Source: Gilichinskyi gelida (GTDB lineage: Bacteria > Acidobacteriota > Thermoanaerobaculia > Gp7-AA8). From it: a stretch of 64,000 nucleotides of DNA. Under the pieces are notes generated by a model. The model had not been told where the DNA came from. It saw nothing but the letters and a program-made list of their open reading frames with translations, and ran no database searches. Positions 34,962 to 42,999 of the stretch are shown here, in pieces. The position numbers and the translations under genes were made by a program. Each line of letters opens with the position of its first letter. The first letter of the stretch is position 1. Location of the stretch: positions 62,001 through 126,000 of the forward strand of contig JBBPII010000011.1 of NCBI GenBank assembly GCA_038040385.1, written 5' to 3'.

Positions 34962-35013
34962 ATGCTGCTCGGGCGAGCAGAGCGGTTCGAAAATCGTCTC
35001 GGATGCCCCGCCA
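34962..35013. repeat. 52-bp element, copy 1
   Basis: Contains the perfect palindrome CTGCTCG-GG-CGAGCAG (34965-34980), then AGCGGTTCGAAAATCGTCTC and GGATGCCCCGCCA. Copies: 45091-45130 (left palindrome arm missing) and 46685-46736 (one mismatch in the shared part). Copies 1 and 3 each follow a glycine-rich lipoprotein unit. Confidence 0.85.
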
Positions 35014-35462
35014 CGCTCTACCCCGTGATGCACGCTATGACCGCCGCTACTACCCGGTCGCAACGCGCGTTTCCGAAGGCGAAGACCGATTCGAGCGTGA
35101 CGCCAGCGCGTCGCGATGCCGCGAAGACGCAGCTCGCAAGCAACATCGACCCGGCGCAACAACGCCGCCCGAGCGAGAGGCAGCCGGCGCGAGTTTCGAA
35201 GCCGTGGCGCGCATGGTTCGAGAAGTTCTCGCCACAGTGGTGCCGTCTCATGCCGTCATCGTCATTTCACGCCTGGAGCAGAACGTCTTCCTGTACATCG
35301 GTCAAACGCCATGTGAATCAGAAGGCCACAGAAGCTGACGGCACCTCTTCGTACGTAACGATCACGCTGAAGCCGCTGAACCCTACGTACCAGCCGAACG
35401 TGCTAAGGGTAGAGGACGAAGGAACGGTGCAGGTCGTCGCCGAATTCGCCGAGGTGCTCTAG
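35014..35462 (+). pseudogene. Unrecognised frameshifted remnant
   Basis: One frame gives VPSHAVIVISRLEQNVFLYIG, and after a shift near 35310-35335 another gives TSSYVTITLKPLNPTYQPNV and ends with a stop at 35462. The amino-acid texture looks protein-like on both sides of the shift, but I cannot name a family. 35463-35719 shows nothing I can support. Confidence 0.3.
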
Positions 35463-35719
35463 CCTATGCAGACGGAGCCCGGTCCCTGGATTGACGCACG
35501 ACTTCCTCGATCTCTGCGGCCGACACCATACGTCCATCAACTTGGTTGAGAAAGGCTCACCCTCGTTCGGTTAGCAGCGGTCTTGCGCGCTGGGGATCAC
35601 ACGGCGCGCCGTGACTGTCGCGACATCCTTCTGATGGGGAGTTACTCGAGCGGCGGCGCTTTTCCTACCTCGGCGCAGCCAAACCAAGAAAATCAGCCGG
35701 TCGGCGGTATCGTTGGCCG

Positions 35720-36075
35720 ATGGCGAACCTAATCGAGCGTCATAGGCAGAAGATCGTCGGCGTGCTCTCTGCTTCGACCGGTTGGTGCTTCAGGGCACGT
35801 TGCCGAGCGTCGCGTATCCGGCGATTGCTTCGCGTAGTCGAACATGCGGATGTCTCGGCCACCGAGCTCGGTGGCCAAGTTCGCGCAGCCGTTCCGCGAT
35901 GCAATCCGAGCCCACACCGAACGGCTCGCGGCCGAGGAGGGCGTGGAGATCGAGTAACTCCAGCGCATGAAAAGCTTCCGCAAGGAAGATCGCATTCAGC
36001 AGATTCTCACGGTGCGTGGGAACCGGCTGAGTTGGTGCACATCTTCTCAGCCATGGAGCACGGATCTGCGCGCGA
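35720..36075 (+). pseudogene. Fragment of a transposase-like family (RHxxKIVGVLSxFDRLVLxGTL)
   Basis: Starts MANLIERHRQKIVGVLSA, then a -1/+2 shift gives FDRLVLQGTLPSVAYP; another frame carries FAQPFRDAIRAHTERLAAEE, a stop, then MKSFRKEDRIQQIL and, shifted again, ELVHIFSAMEHG. Joined, these follow the order of a widespread ~450-residue protein often annotated as transposase-like. At least three shifts and one stop are present, and everything after the first ~115 residues is gone, where the opposite-strand gene ends. Confidence 0.6.
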
Positions 36076-37174
36076 TGACGATCACGCCATCGCTGAGGGG
36101 GGTGCGGACGCGACTAGTTTGCGCTACGGACAGCGACTTCTCCAGCCTGCGCACGTCCGCGATACTGTCCGCCAATTGCATTGCATATGTGGAGATGACC
36201 TGGATCGCGAGCCGTTCAGCAGCGAGGACTTTCGCCAGCCGCTGCCGATTGATGATCTTGTCGGGTGGCGCAAGAAACTCACGCAACGCATCCATGTAGT
36301 CAACCGCGCGATCGATGGAGATCTCGTAATTCGCGCGCACGCTGCGAACCGCAGCATAAGTGGCCTGAAAATCGTCGATCCTGACTGATGCAATCTCGCG
36401 GACGATCGCTTGATTCGCATCCCAGATCTCGCTTTTTACGGGATATCGCTTGCCGACCGGATCGGATAGGGATCGAACAGTGGCAATCGTGCGATCGAGC
36501 GTTCCGGCAATCGACCTTGCCGCGGCCGCAAACTTCTGGCTCTCGAGTTCGTCCGTGTTGAGGCCCTGTGCAACGAGGCGCTCCATCGCCTGATCCGCGA
36601 GAGCGATTGCGCCCACGTTGTTGTTCGCATTCAGATTCTCTCGTGGAAAGAACACCGGCAGGATTCTGATGCCCGGCGTGCGCGTGGCCGTCGTTAGTGA
36701 ATTGACGATGTTGAGGATCGTGATCGCGTTCTTGCGCAGCTCATTGGTTGTCCGCAGGTTCGACGCCATCTCACCGCGCAGAAGCTTGACCGTGTTGTCC
36801 TGCTCCGTTTTCAATCGCTTGTTTGCTTCGGTGATTCGCCGCTCCCGTTCGGCGCGATCCTTTTCCGACTGCCTCTCCCGCGTTTTATTTTCTTCTTCAC
36901 GGAGCCGCCGCTCCGCGGTTTGCCGCCGTTCTTCTGCGCGAACCTCCTGATACTTCAAACCGAATCCGAGCACGATCAGAAGGATCCCGATCACAAACCC
37001 GTACAGCAGGATCGTACTAAGGATCCGGTAGCCCAAGCCATGAGGCAGCGGCGGAATGATCTTCGACTTCAGGAGGTAGCGCGTGAAGAGGAACGCGAGG
37101 AAGAGGAAGAACCCGATGAGGACGAGCGGATCGTGCAGGTACGGAATCCAGGGCTGTACGTTCGAGGCTGGCAT
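36047..37174 (-). CDS. Membrane-anchored coiled-coil protein of unknown function
   Basis: About 375 residues. Two transmembrane helices near the N-terminus (LVLIGFFLFLAFLFTRYLL and ILSTILLYGFVIGILLIVLG) are followed by a strongly charged coiled coil (about 90-160: EVRAEERRQTAERRLREEEN) and a helical C-terminal domain. Lower GC and A/T-rich codons set it apart from the housekeeping genes and suggest transfer. Start: ATG 37174, with TTG 37186 as alternative. Its end overlaps the transposase-like fragment. No function can be assigned. Confidence 0.75.
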   Translation of the reverse strand: MPASNVQPWIPYLHDPLVLIGFFLFLAFLFTRYLLKSKIIPPLPHGLGYRILSTILLYGFVIGILLIVLGFGLKYQEVRAEERRQTAERRLREEENKTRERQSEKDRAERERRITEANKRLKTEQDNTVKLLRGEMASNLRTTNELRKNAITILNIVNSLTTATRTPGIRILPVFFPRENLNANNNVGAIALADQAMERLVAQGLNTDELESQKFAAAARSIAGTLDRTIATVRSLSDPVGKRYPVKSEIWDANQAIVREIASVRIDDFQATYAAVRSVRANYEISIDRAVDYMDALREFLAPPDKIINRQRLAKVLAAERLAIQVISTYAMQLADSIADVRRLEKSLSVAQTSRVRTPLSDGVIVIARRSVLHG

Positions 37175-37186
37175 GCGTACGTTCAA

Positions 37187-37586
37187 AACTCCATCACAAA
37201 ACGCTGACGCCGAAACGCCACCGTCTCCCTGTCGTCATTCGCGTTCGACATCAATGTACCCTCTAAACAGGAGTGATACTTCTTGGCGTTTCCCTACCCC
37301 CCGAGGATACCGGCATCGGTTCGAACTGGCCATGAAATGGGCGAGAAACCTAGACTCCTACATCATCCGATACACGCTCGGCGTTTCCGCGAGCCCGGCG
37401 AATTGCGGACTGCACGTCGTAGCGCTGCTGCGCGCTGGAGTGGAGGCGGCGGGAATCGAGAAGCGGACGAGTTCCAGAAGTACAGCTTTCAGGAACGCCA
37501 AGCTCCCGATCTCGCGGGCGTAGCAGCCGGAACGTGCAAGTCGCAAGAAGTTCGTCGGGGGAGGAGCGCCTGCGCGTCGTGCCCAG
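37187..37586. other. Intergenic region without a recognised gene
   Basis: About 400 bp between the coiled-coil gene start and the radical SAM stop. Short frames exist on both strands but none has a plausible ribosome-binding site plus protein-like composition. It must contain the promoter of the coiled-coil gene near 37190-37280, where the sequence is less GC-rich. Confidence 0.4.
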
Positions 37587-39170
37587 TTATTCGCGACCTC
37601 CGGCGCGCGGATCCGACGTGACCCCGAGAGCCTCGAGGCTGGCCAACGTTGCGCGCGTGCGGGAGTCGGCCTCGGAGGGATCGTCTGACCAGTCAGCTTC
37701 CGCGAACGCAAGCCGCTCAAGCAATTTCTCCAATCGACGATTCTCGGCGACGCCGCGGTCGTGAATCAGCGGCTCCTCGTACTGCGGTTGCCACAGATTC
37801 AGCACGGCGTGCTCGCTGTCCCAGCGAGCCGCGCGGAGCGTTCGCTCGTAGAGCGCATCCGCCGCAGGAGCGTCCATCCCCACGTGGGTCCACGAGTGGT
37901 TGGGATTCTCAGGGTCGAGGATGCGCAGTTGATACAGGTCCGCCTCCTGCCAGACCGGCAGCGTCTCGTCGACGAGCGAGAACGTATTGAGCAGGAAACG
38001 CCCGCGGAAATCCTCGACGAGGTAGCGATGCGTCTGCTCGTAGTCCTGGGCATCCTCTCCCGGGTAGCCGATGATGAAGGAAGCCCGAAGATCAAGCTCG
38101 GCCTCACCCAGCAGCCGTGCCGCGGTGCGGTTGTGATGTGCCTCCGTACGCTTGTTCATGCGTGTCAACGTGCGGTCGCTCATCGACTCAAAGCCAATCG
38201 ACAGGCCCGCGCATTTAGCCTGGACCAGCCGCTGCACCTCTTCTTCCGTCTCCACGTCATCGGCTCGCGCGTACGCCGTCCATGCCATCTCTGAACTGCG
38301 CAGGGTATCTAGTAACTCGCGGAACCTCCGAGGCGGCACGGTGAACGTCGAGTCCATCGCACAGATTCGCTCAGCGTGGTTGTCCACCGCATACGCCTGC
38401 CAGTCGGCGACGATGGTGCGCGCCGCCTTCCACCGCCATTGCGGAGATGCCGCCGGATACGAGCAGAACTTGCAGGAGAACGGGCAGCCTCGCATGGACT
38501 CGTAGGGGACTTCCAGCACCTCCCCTTGAAACGGCGGGCGCGGATAGCGGTCGAGATCGATGTTGACGAGGGGGCCGGAGCGGACCTCGCCGGTGCCGCG
38601 GACGCGCGTGACGACGTTCGGCACTCCGTCAGTGGACGAGCCGCTCTCGATCGCACGCAATAGAGCGGGAAAGGCGACCTCGCCGTCGCCGCGGACGACG
38701 AAATTGACGCTGTCGAACCGGCGCAGGATCTCGGCCGCCTTCAGGTTGCTGAACTGCCCCCCGAGAACGACCGGGACACCGGTGAATCGCTGCTCGATCC
38801 ATCGCAGCGCCCTCGCCAGCGTTCCCATGCTGCAAATGAAGGTCGTCGATAACGCAACGACGTTGACGCGCTCTCCAGAAGGTTCGCGCTCACCCGACCA
38901 GACATGCTCGAGCGGAAAGGTCTCGCAATCGAATCCCTCGCGGCCGAGGATCCCGGAGAGCGTCGCGGTGCACAACAACGGCGGCTGCGTTCGTTTCGGC
39001 CGAAGCACCCGCAGTCGCCGCCGGCCACGGTGGTAGACGAAGTCCCCGGCAGAGATGCCGCGAGGAAACACCCGCGTGTACTGCGTCCGCCCCAGTTCCA
39101 GAAACGTGTGCTGCACCCGCGTCTGATTGCGGAAGGCAGGGCCGAGACCGGACAGCAGGAGGACGTTCAT
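37587..39170 (-). CDS. Radical SAM protein with N-terminal cobalamin-binding-like domain
   Basis: 527 residues. The N-terminal ~200 residues resemble the B12-binding fold that precedes many radical SAM domains (MNVLLLSGLGPAF, VNVVALSTTFI, GVPVVLGGQFSN, FVVRGDGEVAFPALL). The cluster-binding motif is C229-x3-C233-x2-C236 (GCPFSCKFCSYP), followed by ICAMDSTFTVPPRRF and IGFESMSDRTLTRMNKR. There is no DxHxxG in the N-terminal domain, so cobalamin binding is uncertain. Last gene of the putative RiPP operon; the ATG overlaps the glycosyltransferase stop (ATGA). It probably methylates or otherwise radically modifies the peptide. Confidence 0.85.
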   Translation of the reverse strand: MNVLLLSGLGPAFRNQTRVQHTFLELGRTQYTRVFPRGISAGDFVYHRGRRRLRVLRPKRTQPPLLCTATLSGILGREGFDCETFPLEHVWSGEREPSGERVNVVALSTTFICSMGTLARALRWIEQRFTGVPVVLGGQFSNLKAAEILRRFDSVNFVVRGDGEVAFPALLRAIESGSSTDGVPNVVTRVRGTGEVRSGPLVNIDLDRYPRPPFQGEVLEVPYESMRGCPFSCKFCSYPAASPQWRWKAARTIVADWQAYAVDNHAERICAMDSTFTVPPRRFRELLDTLRSSEMAWTAYARADDVETEEEVQRLVQAKCAGLSIGFESMSDRTLTRMNKRTEAHHNRTAARLLGEAELDLRASFIIGYPGEDAQDYEQTHRYLVEDFRGRFLLNTFSLVDETLPVWQEADLYQLRILDPENPNHSWTHVGMDAPAADALYERTLRAARWDSEHAVLNLWQPQYEEPLIHDRGVAENRRLEKLLERLAFAEADWSDDPSEADSRTRATLASLEALGVTSDPRAGGRE

Positions 39171-41071
39171 CGCGGGCTCCTCGTGTCGGAGGCAGCGGGC
39201 GCGGCGACCTGGAGGACCCCGAGGGCAAACAGCGCTTCCGCCAGTTCGAGGATGCTCTGCCGCGAGTCCCCATTCCCACTGCCCGTCAGCTCGGTGAGCC
39301 GGGCCAGGGTTCGCTGGCCGTCGCTCGCTGTCACGAGATCGGCAGCCGGGCCCGAGAGAACGTAGAGCTTGACCGGCTGCCGCGTCGAGAACGGCAGCAC
39401 CACGACCACGACTTCCGATTCTTCCTGCTGCTGGTCTTCGCCCAACAGCATGTCCATCGGACTGCCGGCGTAGGTCCGGGCGGTCACACCTGGCGCCAAA
39501 GACGGCCGGTACTCGGCCACGTCGTCGACTTGCCAGCACGGCGCGTCCGCATCGAGTCGAAACAGGCCCTCGCCCTCCGATGCGCGAACGGCGCGCTGCG
39601 TCTCGAACAGCTGCAACGCCAACTGGATGGCTTGCTCCGCCCTCGTCGGGATCCCGCCGGCTCGGGCCGCAGCTAAGGCAGCGCCAGCTGCCTGGAACCA
39701 GTCGGCCTCGGGGCTCGATCCGGTCGGAAGGGTCACGCCGTGGAGTGCAGCGTCGGATGAGACCCGGCGGCGGATGGTGTCGAGGAGCTCGAGCAGACCA
39801 TGTTCGCCCGGCGCATGGGCAGCCGTGGCCGCGCCTTCATCGGGCCGGACGCCTTTGATCGCCAGCTGCATCGCAGCCTCGTGCGCTGCGGGGAACCGGC
39901 CCTGCGTCTGCACGTACTCGGCGAAGACTCTGCCCCGCGCCCCGACCTCAAGGGCCGCGGGGTCGTCGATCGCATACAACAGGCAGCGCCTGATCTCGTC
40001 GTGGTCGGTGGAATCCCGGACGATCCAGCAGTTGTAGCCGTGGACGAGGCGCTGGACCTCGGGTTGCTTCGCGGCGATCTCCTCTGACAGGAGCGTCGGC
40101 GTGCCCGTGGCCAGCGCTTCCTGGGCGATGATCGGCGCATGCGCCCGGATCGGAAAGTCCTGTTCCAGGCAGCAGACGACGTCGCACGCCCTCAGGAACT
40201 CCGGCACCCGCCAATGGGGAAGAAACGGCACGCGGATCACGTGCTCCTGAAGATCGAGCTCGTGCAGCACTTCTGCGAATGCCCGCTCGTCTTCGGGTCG
40301 TCCCTGGACCATGGCCGCGACCCGCACCCGCTTCCCGACGGCGAGGCAATCGCGCACGGCCCTGAGGAGCGGCAGCATGCCCTTGAAGCGCCCGAGCTTG
40401 CCGAAGATCCCAACGGTAGCCCCATCCCACCCCGTGCGGCCGCCGAAGGCGTCGAGCGCGAGCGCGTCGCCCACGGGTGCGAATTCATCCAGCGGTACGA
40501 ACGAGGCATCGCCAGGGACGATGCGCTCGGGGCGAACTCCCAGCTCGGCGAGGGACTTGGGGAGGGACCCGCCCGCGATGATCACGTCCGCCGCCAGGAA
40601 CAATTCGTCGTACAAGAGGCGCATCCCGGACTGGTGCCAGAGGCGCCCAACGTCGCTTCCGGCGGTTTTCATGACGTGTGGCGTGCCGGTGAAGTTGGCG
40701 GCGAGGTGTCCTGCCACGCCGTAAGGCTCGAGATACCAGGAGAACACGCACTCGAGCTCGTGGTTCCGAATGACGTCGATGGCGAGCCCGGCGAGCTTCG
40801 TCGCGTAAGGGTTGTGCCACGGCACGTGCCATTGACGTCGCACGTCCGAGACCGTCTGGTGGACTCGCACGTAGCCGTCTCCATGGCGCGCGGCCAGCCG
40901 GTCGTGGTCTTCGGGCCGCATGGACACGCGGTAGCCGTCCTCCACCTCCAGGGCGTTGGTGACGACGTGCACCTGATGGCCGCGGAATGCCAAGGCATGG
41001 GCCAGGCGGTACATCCGGGCGCTCACCCCGCCTTGGATCGGTGGGAACTTCCCTATGAGGCAGAGTCGCAT
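39167..41071 (-). CDS. Glycosyltransferase (GT4-like) with C-terminal PqqD-like domain
   Basis: 634 residues. Residues 1-400 are a GT-B retaining glycosyltransferase: MRLCLIGKFPPIQGGVSARM, VGIFGKLGRFKGMLPLLRAV, IRVPFLPHWRVPEFLRACDV and APIIAQEALATGTPTLLSEE with the donor-site glutamate. After a helical linker, about 530-634 contain LPFSTRQPVKLYVLSGPAAD, then LVTASDGQRTLARLTELTG and ILELAEALFALGVLQV. The pattern of hydrophobic strand, dG.rT...l, helix and LxxxGxL resembles the PqqD/RRE winged helix that binds RiPP leaders. Overlaps its upstream neighbour by 19 bp. Likely to glycosylate the precursor or its product. Confidence 0.85.
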   Translation of the reverse strand: MRLCLIGKFPPIQGGVSARMYRLAHALAFRGHQVHVVTNALEVEDGYRVSMRPEDHDRLAARHGDGYVRVHQTVSDVRRQWHVPWHNPYATKLAGLAIDVIRNHELECVFSWYLEPYGVAGHLAANFTGTPHVMKTAGSDVGRLWHQSGMRLLYDELFLAADVIIAGGSLPKSLAELGVRPERIVPGDASFVPLDEFAPVGDALALDAFGGRTGWDGATVGIFGKLGRFKGMLPLLRAVRDCLAVGKRVRVAAMVQGRPEDERAFAEVLHELDLQEHVIRVPFLPHWRVPEFLRACDVVCCLEQDFPIRAHAPIIAQEALATGTPTLLSEEIAAKQPEVQRLVHGYNCWIVRDSTDHDEIRRCLLYAIDDPAALEVGARGRVFAEYVQTQGRFPAAHEAAMQLAIKGVRPDEGAATAAHAPGEHGLLELLDTIRRRVSSDAALHGVTLPTGSSPEADWFQAAGAALAAARAGGIPTRAEQAIQLALQLFETQRAVRASEGEGLFRLDADAPCWQVDDVAEYRPSLAPGVTARTYAGSPMDMLLGEDQQQEESEVVVVVLPFSTRQPVKLYVLSGPAADLVTASDGQRTLARLTELTGSGNGDSRQSILELAEALFALGVLQVAAPAASDTRSPR

Positions 41072-41826
41072 CGTCGCAGCTCCACGAGTCCATGGCCACC
41101 GAGCGACTCGACGATCTGTCGCGCGCCCTCCGGTTCGACGGCGGTCCATGTCTGCAGGTCGAGCAAAAGCCCGGTGATGTCCTCTTCGAGCTGGAAGACT
41201 CGCGCCTGCGGCGCCACGGGGACGATGGCTACGAGCCGCGGACGGCCACGCGCCAATGCGGCCGGTGGCGAGTCGACGAATGCCGCCGGAAGATCGTATT
41301 CCGTCTCGAACAGGTGCAACTCGGGCGATACGCGGACTTCGCATGCCGTCCAGCTCGGGTCGAGGTGCGTCGTGGGCCGCGCGGACGGCCCGTCTCGCGC
41401 CGTGAACGAGGCCGCTGCGGCGAGGTACTCGAGCTGGGCGAGGTCAGCGAGATAGCCCGGTGCCAACGGCGGTCCCTCGTAGGCGAGAATGAAGTCGCGA
41501 AATTGCCGTGCATTCTCCTGCCGTCCGAGCGTCACGGGCGGGCACGCGGCCGCGAACGCGCGGACGAGCGTCGGCACATGCAAGGTGACGCAACGGCATG
41601 TGGCCGGCAGCAAAGTTTCAATCTTGCCCAGCCGCTTGGCGAGGATCAGGCGACCGACGATCCTCAGGCGCTCGAGATCGATCCCCGCCAACATCTCGTC
41701 CGGGGGAGTGATCATCTCGTATGCGTCAGGATCCGCCATGTGCGCAACGATCGCTCGCTGGAGACCCAGCAGCCGCGCTCTCGCTGTGGCAGCAGCGGTC
41801 TCGGATGACTCGGACGGCCTCGGCAT
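41053..41826 (-). CDS. DUF2063-type partner protein of the MNIO enzyme
   Basis: 257 residues. The N-terminal helical domain follows the DUF2063 pattern (LLGLQRAIVAHMADPDAY, GIDLERLRIVGRLILAKRLG, IETLLPATC, FRDFIL, PGYLADLAQLEYLAAA), and the C-terminal half ends with a winged-helix-like stretch (GLLLDLQTWTAVEPEGAR to LGGHGLVEL). In known DUF692/MNIO pathways this partner binds the precursor leader and forms a complex with the oxygenase. ATG 41826 has GGAGGT nine bases ahead although it lies 101 bp inside the MNIO gene, so translation is tightly linked. Confidence 0.82.
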   Translation of the reverse strand: MPRPSESSETAAATARARLLGLQRAIVAHMADPDAYEMITPPDEMLAGIDLERLRIVGRLILAKRLGKIETLLPATCRCVTLHVPTLVRAFAAACPPVTLGRQENARQFRDFILAYEGPPLAPGYLADLAQLEYLAAAASFTARDGPSARPTTHLDPSWTACEVRVSPELHLFETEYDLPAAFVDSPPAALARGRPRLVAIVPVAPQARVFQLEEDITGLLLDLQTWTAVEPEGARQIVESLGGHGLVELRRCDSAS

Positions 41827-42592
41827 CGGCTAGTACCTCCACGAACGTCGAAAACTCTTGATCCCGCTCGACGATGATCACATCCGGGTCGTGATGCGCC
41901 AGCACCTCGCCCAGTAGCGCGAGCGTGGCCGACGGGACGCGGTGGTCGTGACTGTCGATGACCAGACCCTGCCTCGCACATCCACCTGCGACATGGATCG
42001 CCCGAACGGAGCGCGGCGGCAGCTCCGACAGGAACGCGAGCGCATCGTAGCCATGATTGATGGAGTTGATCCGGAGATTCTCGAGATCGAGGAGGATGCC
42101 TGCTCCCGTTCGCCGGCACGTCTCGACCAAGAACTCCGCCTCACCCATCTCCACCCCTGGATACTCGAAGTAGTAGGAAATGTTCTCCAACAGCAGCGGA
42201 AGCCCCACCTGATCTTGGACGACCTTCACGTGCTCGCAAACGATCTGCAGCGTCTCACGGGTGCGAGGCAACGGCAGAAGCTGCGCGAGGTCGATCCCCG
42301 GTACCTTGGTGAACGACAGATGCTCGCTGTACCACGGCACATTTAGGCGGCCCGCGAATTCGCGAACCTGGCCGAGGTACTCAGGATCGGGCTCCACGGC
42401 GGTGCCGAGCGATAATCCGACCCCATGTAGGAAGACGGGGCAGAACTCCGACAGCGCTTCCAGTTCATCACGCTGCGCTCGAGTCCCTTTGATGCAGTGA
42501 TCGACAGTGACCTCAAGCGCCTCAACCGGCGGAATGCTGCGCCGGATAAGTGGCCCGACTTCGTGTCGATACCCGACACCTACGAGCGGCAT
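41726..42592 (-). CDS. DUF692 / MNIO multinuclear iron-dependent oxidative enzyme
   Basis: 288 residues forming the DUF692 TIM barrel. Family landmarks: VGVGYRHE near the start, FLHGVGLSLGTAVEP, WYSEHLSFTKVPG, LPLLLENISYYFEYPG, GAGILLDLENLRINSINHG, IHVAGG, DSHDHRVP and VIIVERDQE. The His, Glu, Asp and Asn residues in these segments correspond to the iron ligands. MNIO enzymes (MbnB, TglH, ChrH, bufferin enzymes) oxidise or rearrange cysteines of ribosomal peptides. It starts seven bases after the stop of the cysteine-rich precursor. In-frame reading further upstream is antisense-like overlap with the precursor and is rejected. Confidence 0.93.
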   Translation of the reverse strand: MPLVGVGYRHEVGPLIRRSIPPVEALEVTVDHCIKGTRAQRDELEALSEFCPVFLHGVGLSLGTAVEPDPEYLGQVREFAGRLNVPWYSEHLSFTKVPGIDLAQLLPLPRTRETLQIVCEHVKVVQDQVGLPLLLENISYYFEYPGVEMGEAEFLVETCRRTGAGILLDLENLRINSINHGYDALAFLSELPPRSVRAIHVAGGCARQGLVIDSHDHRVPSATLALLGEVLAHHDPDVIIVERDQEFSTFVEVLADAEAVRVIRDRCCHSESAAAGSPASDRCAHGGS

Positions 42593-42599
42593 CCGACCG

Positions 42600-42857
42600 T
42601 CACGCGATGCAGCTGCAGCCGCATCCGCAGAAGCAGCCGCACGCGACGCCGGCGGACTCGGACGGGTTGAGGGGCCGCAGCGTCCACTCGACGATTGCGC
42701 CCTGTTTGCCCGCGAGCTCCGCGATCCGCTTGCCGAGCTTCTTCGTGTTCGCGGTGGCCTTCTTGCCGAGCAACGCTCTTCGCGCCTCACCAAGTTTAGC
42801 AAGGCGCTCGAGCGTCGCCGCTTTGTCGATTCCTTGGTCTTTGGGCTTCTTCACCAT
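42600..42857 (-). CDS. Putative RiPP precursor peptide with CxCxCxCxCxC core
   Basis: 85 residues. Start MVKKPKDQGIDKAATLERLA at ATG 42857, with AGGAGGG nine bases upstream (42873-42867), is preferred over an in-frame codon at 42896. Residues 1-70 are a Lys/Ala/Leu-rich helical leader (LGKRIAELAGKQGAIVEWTL). The tail SAGVACGCFCGCGCSCIA has cysteines at 73, 75, 77, 79, 81 and 83, separated by single small or aromatic residues. First gene of the leftward operon and directly before the MNIO gene, the usual position of the substrate. I do not recognise this core sequence. Confidence 0.85.
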   Translation of the reverse strand: MVKKPKDQGIDKAATLERLAKLGEARRALLGKKATANTKKLGKRIAELAGKQGAIVEWTLRPLNPSESAGVACGCFCGCGCSCIA

Positions 42858-42999
42858 GACGACCGACCCTCCTGGTGTTGTGGTGTTGATCAGCAATGAT
42901 ACTCTAACGGAAAAAAGTCCTCAATTCGCCAATCATGGAACTTGCCATGCTCAGCACTCCAAAGCTACCCATTCGCAGCAACTCGATTTCCTCCTCCAA
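42858..42999. promoter_or_regulatory. Divergent promoter region of the RiPP cluster
   Basis: 142 bp between the precursor ATG and the amidotransferase GTG; clearly richer in A/T than its surroundings (for example 42908-42936). Both transcription units must start here or within the neighbouring genes. I could not pick a convincing -35/-10 pair. Confidence 0.5.
42904..42981 (-). CDS. Possible 25-aa ORF upstream of the precursor
   Basis: TTG 42981 lies eight bases after a perfect GGAGGAGG (42997-42990) and opens a frame MLRMGSFGVLSMASSMIGEL-RTFFR ending at 42904. Met/Ser-rich and amphipathic. It may be a leader peptide controlling the operon, a second substrate, or chance: the same bases lie just before the divergent amidotransferase start. 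Confidence 0.3.
   Translation of the reverse strand: MLRMGSFGVLSMASSMIGELRTFFR

Noticed and set aside
35003..35338. Intact 111-aa gene
   Set aside because: It begins inside the 52-bp element and protein-like texture continues in another frame after 35320, so it is better seen as part of a decayed gene.
42550..42999. Upstream extension of the amidotransferase frame
   Set aside because: It is antisense to the precursor peptide and would bury the N-terminal catalytic cysteine required for glutaminase activity.
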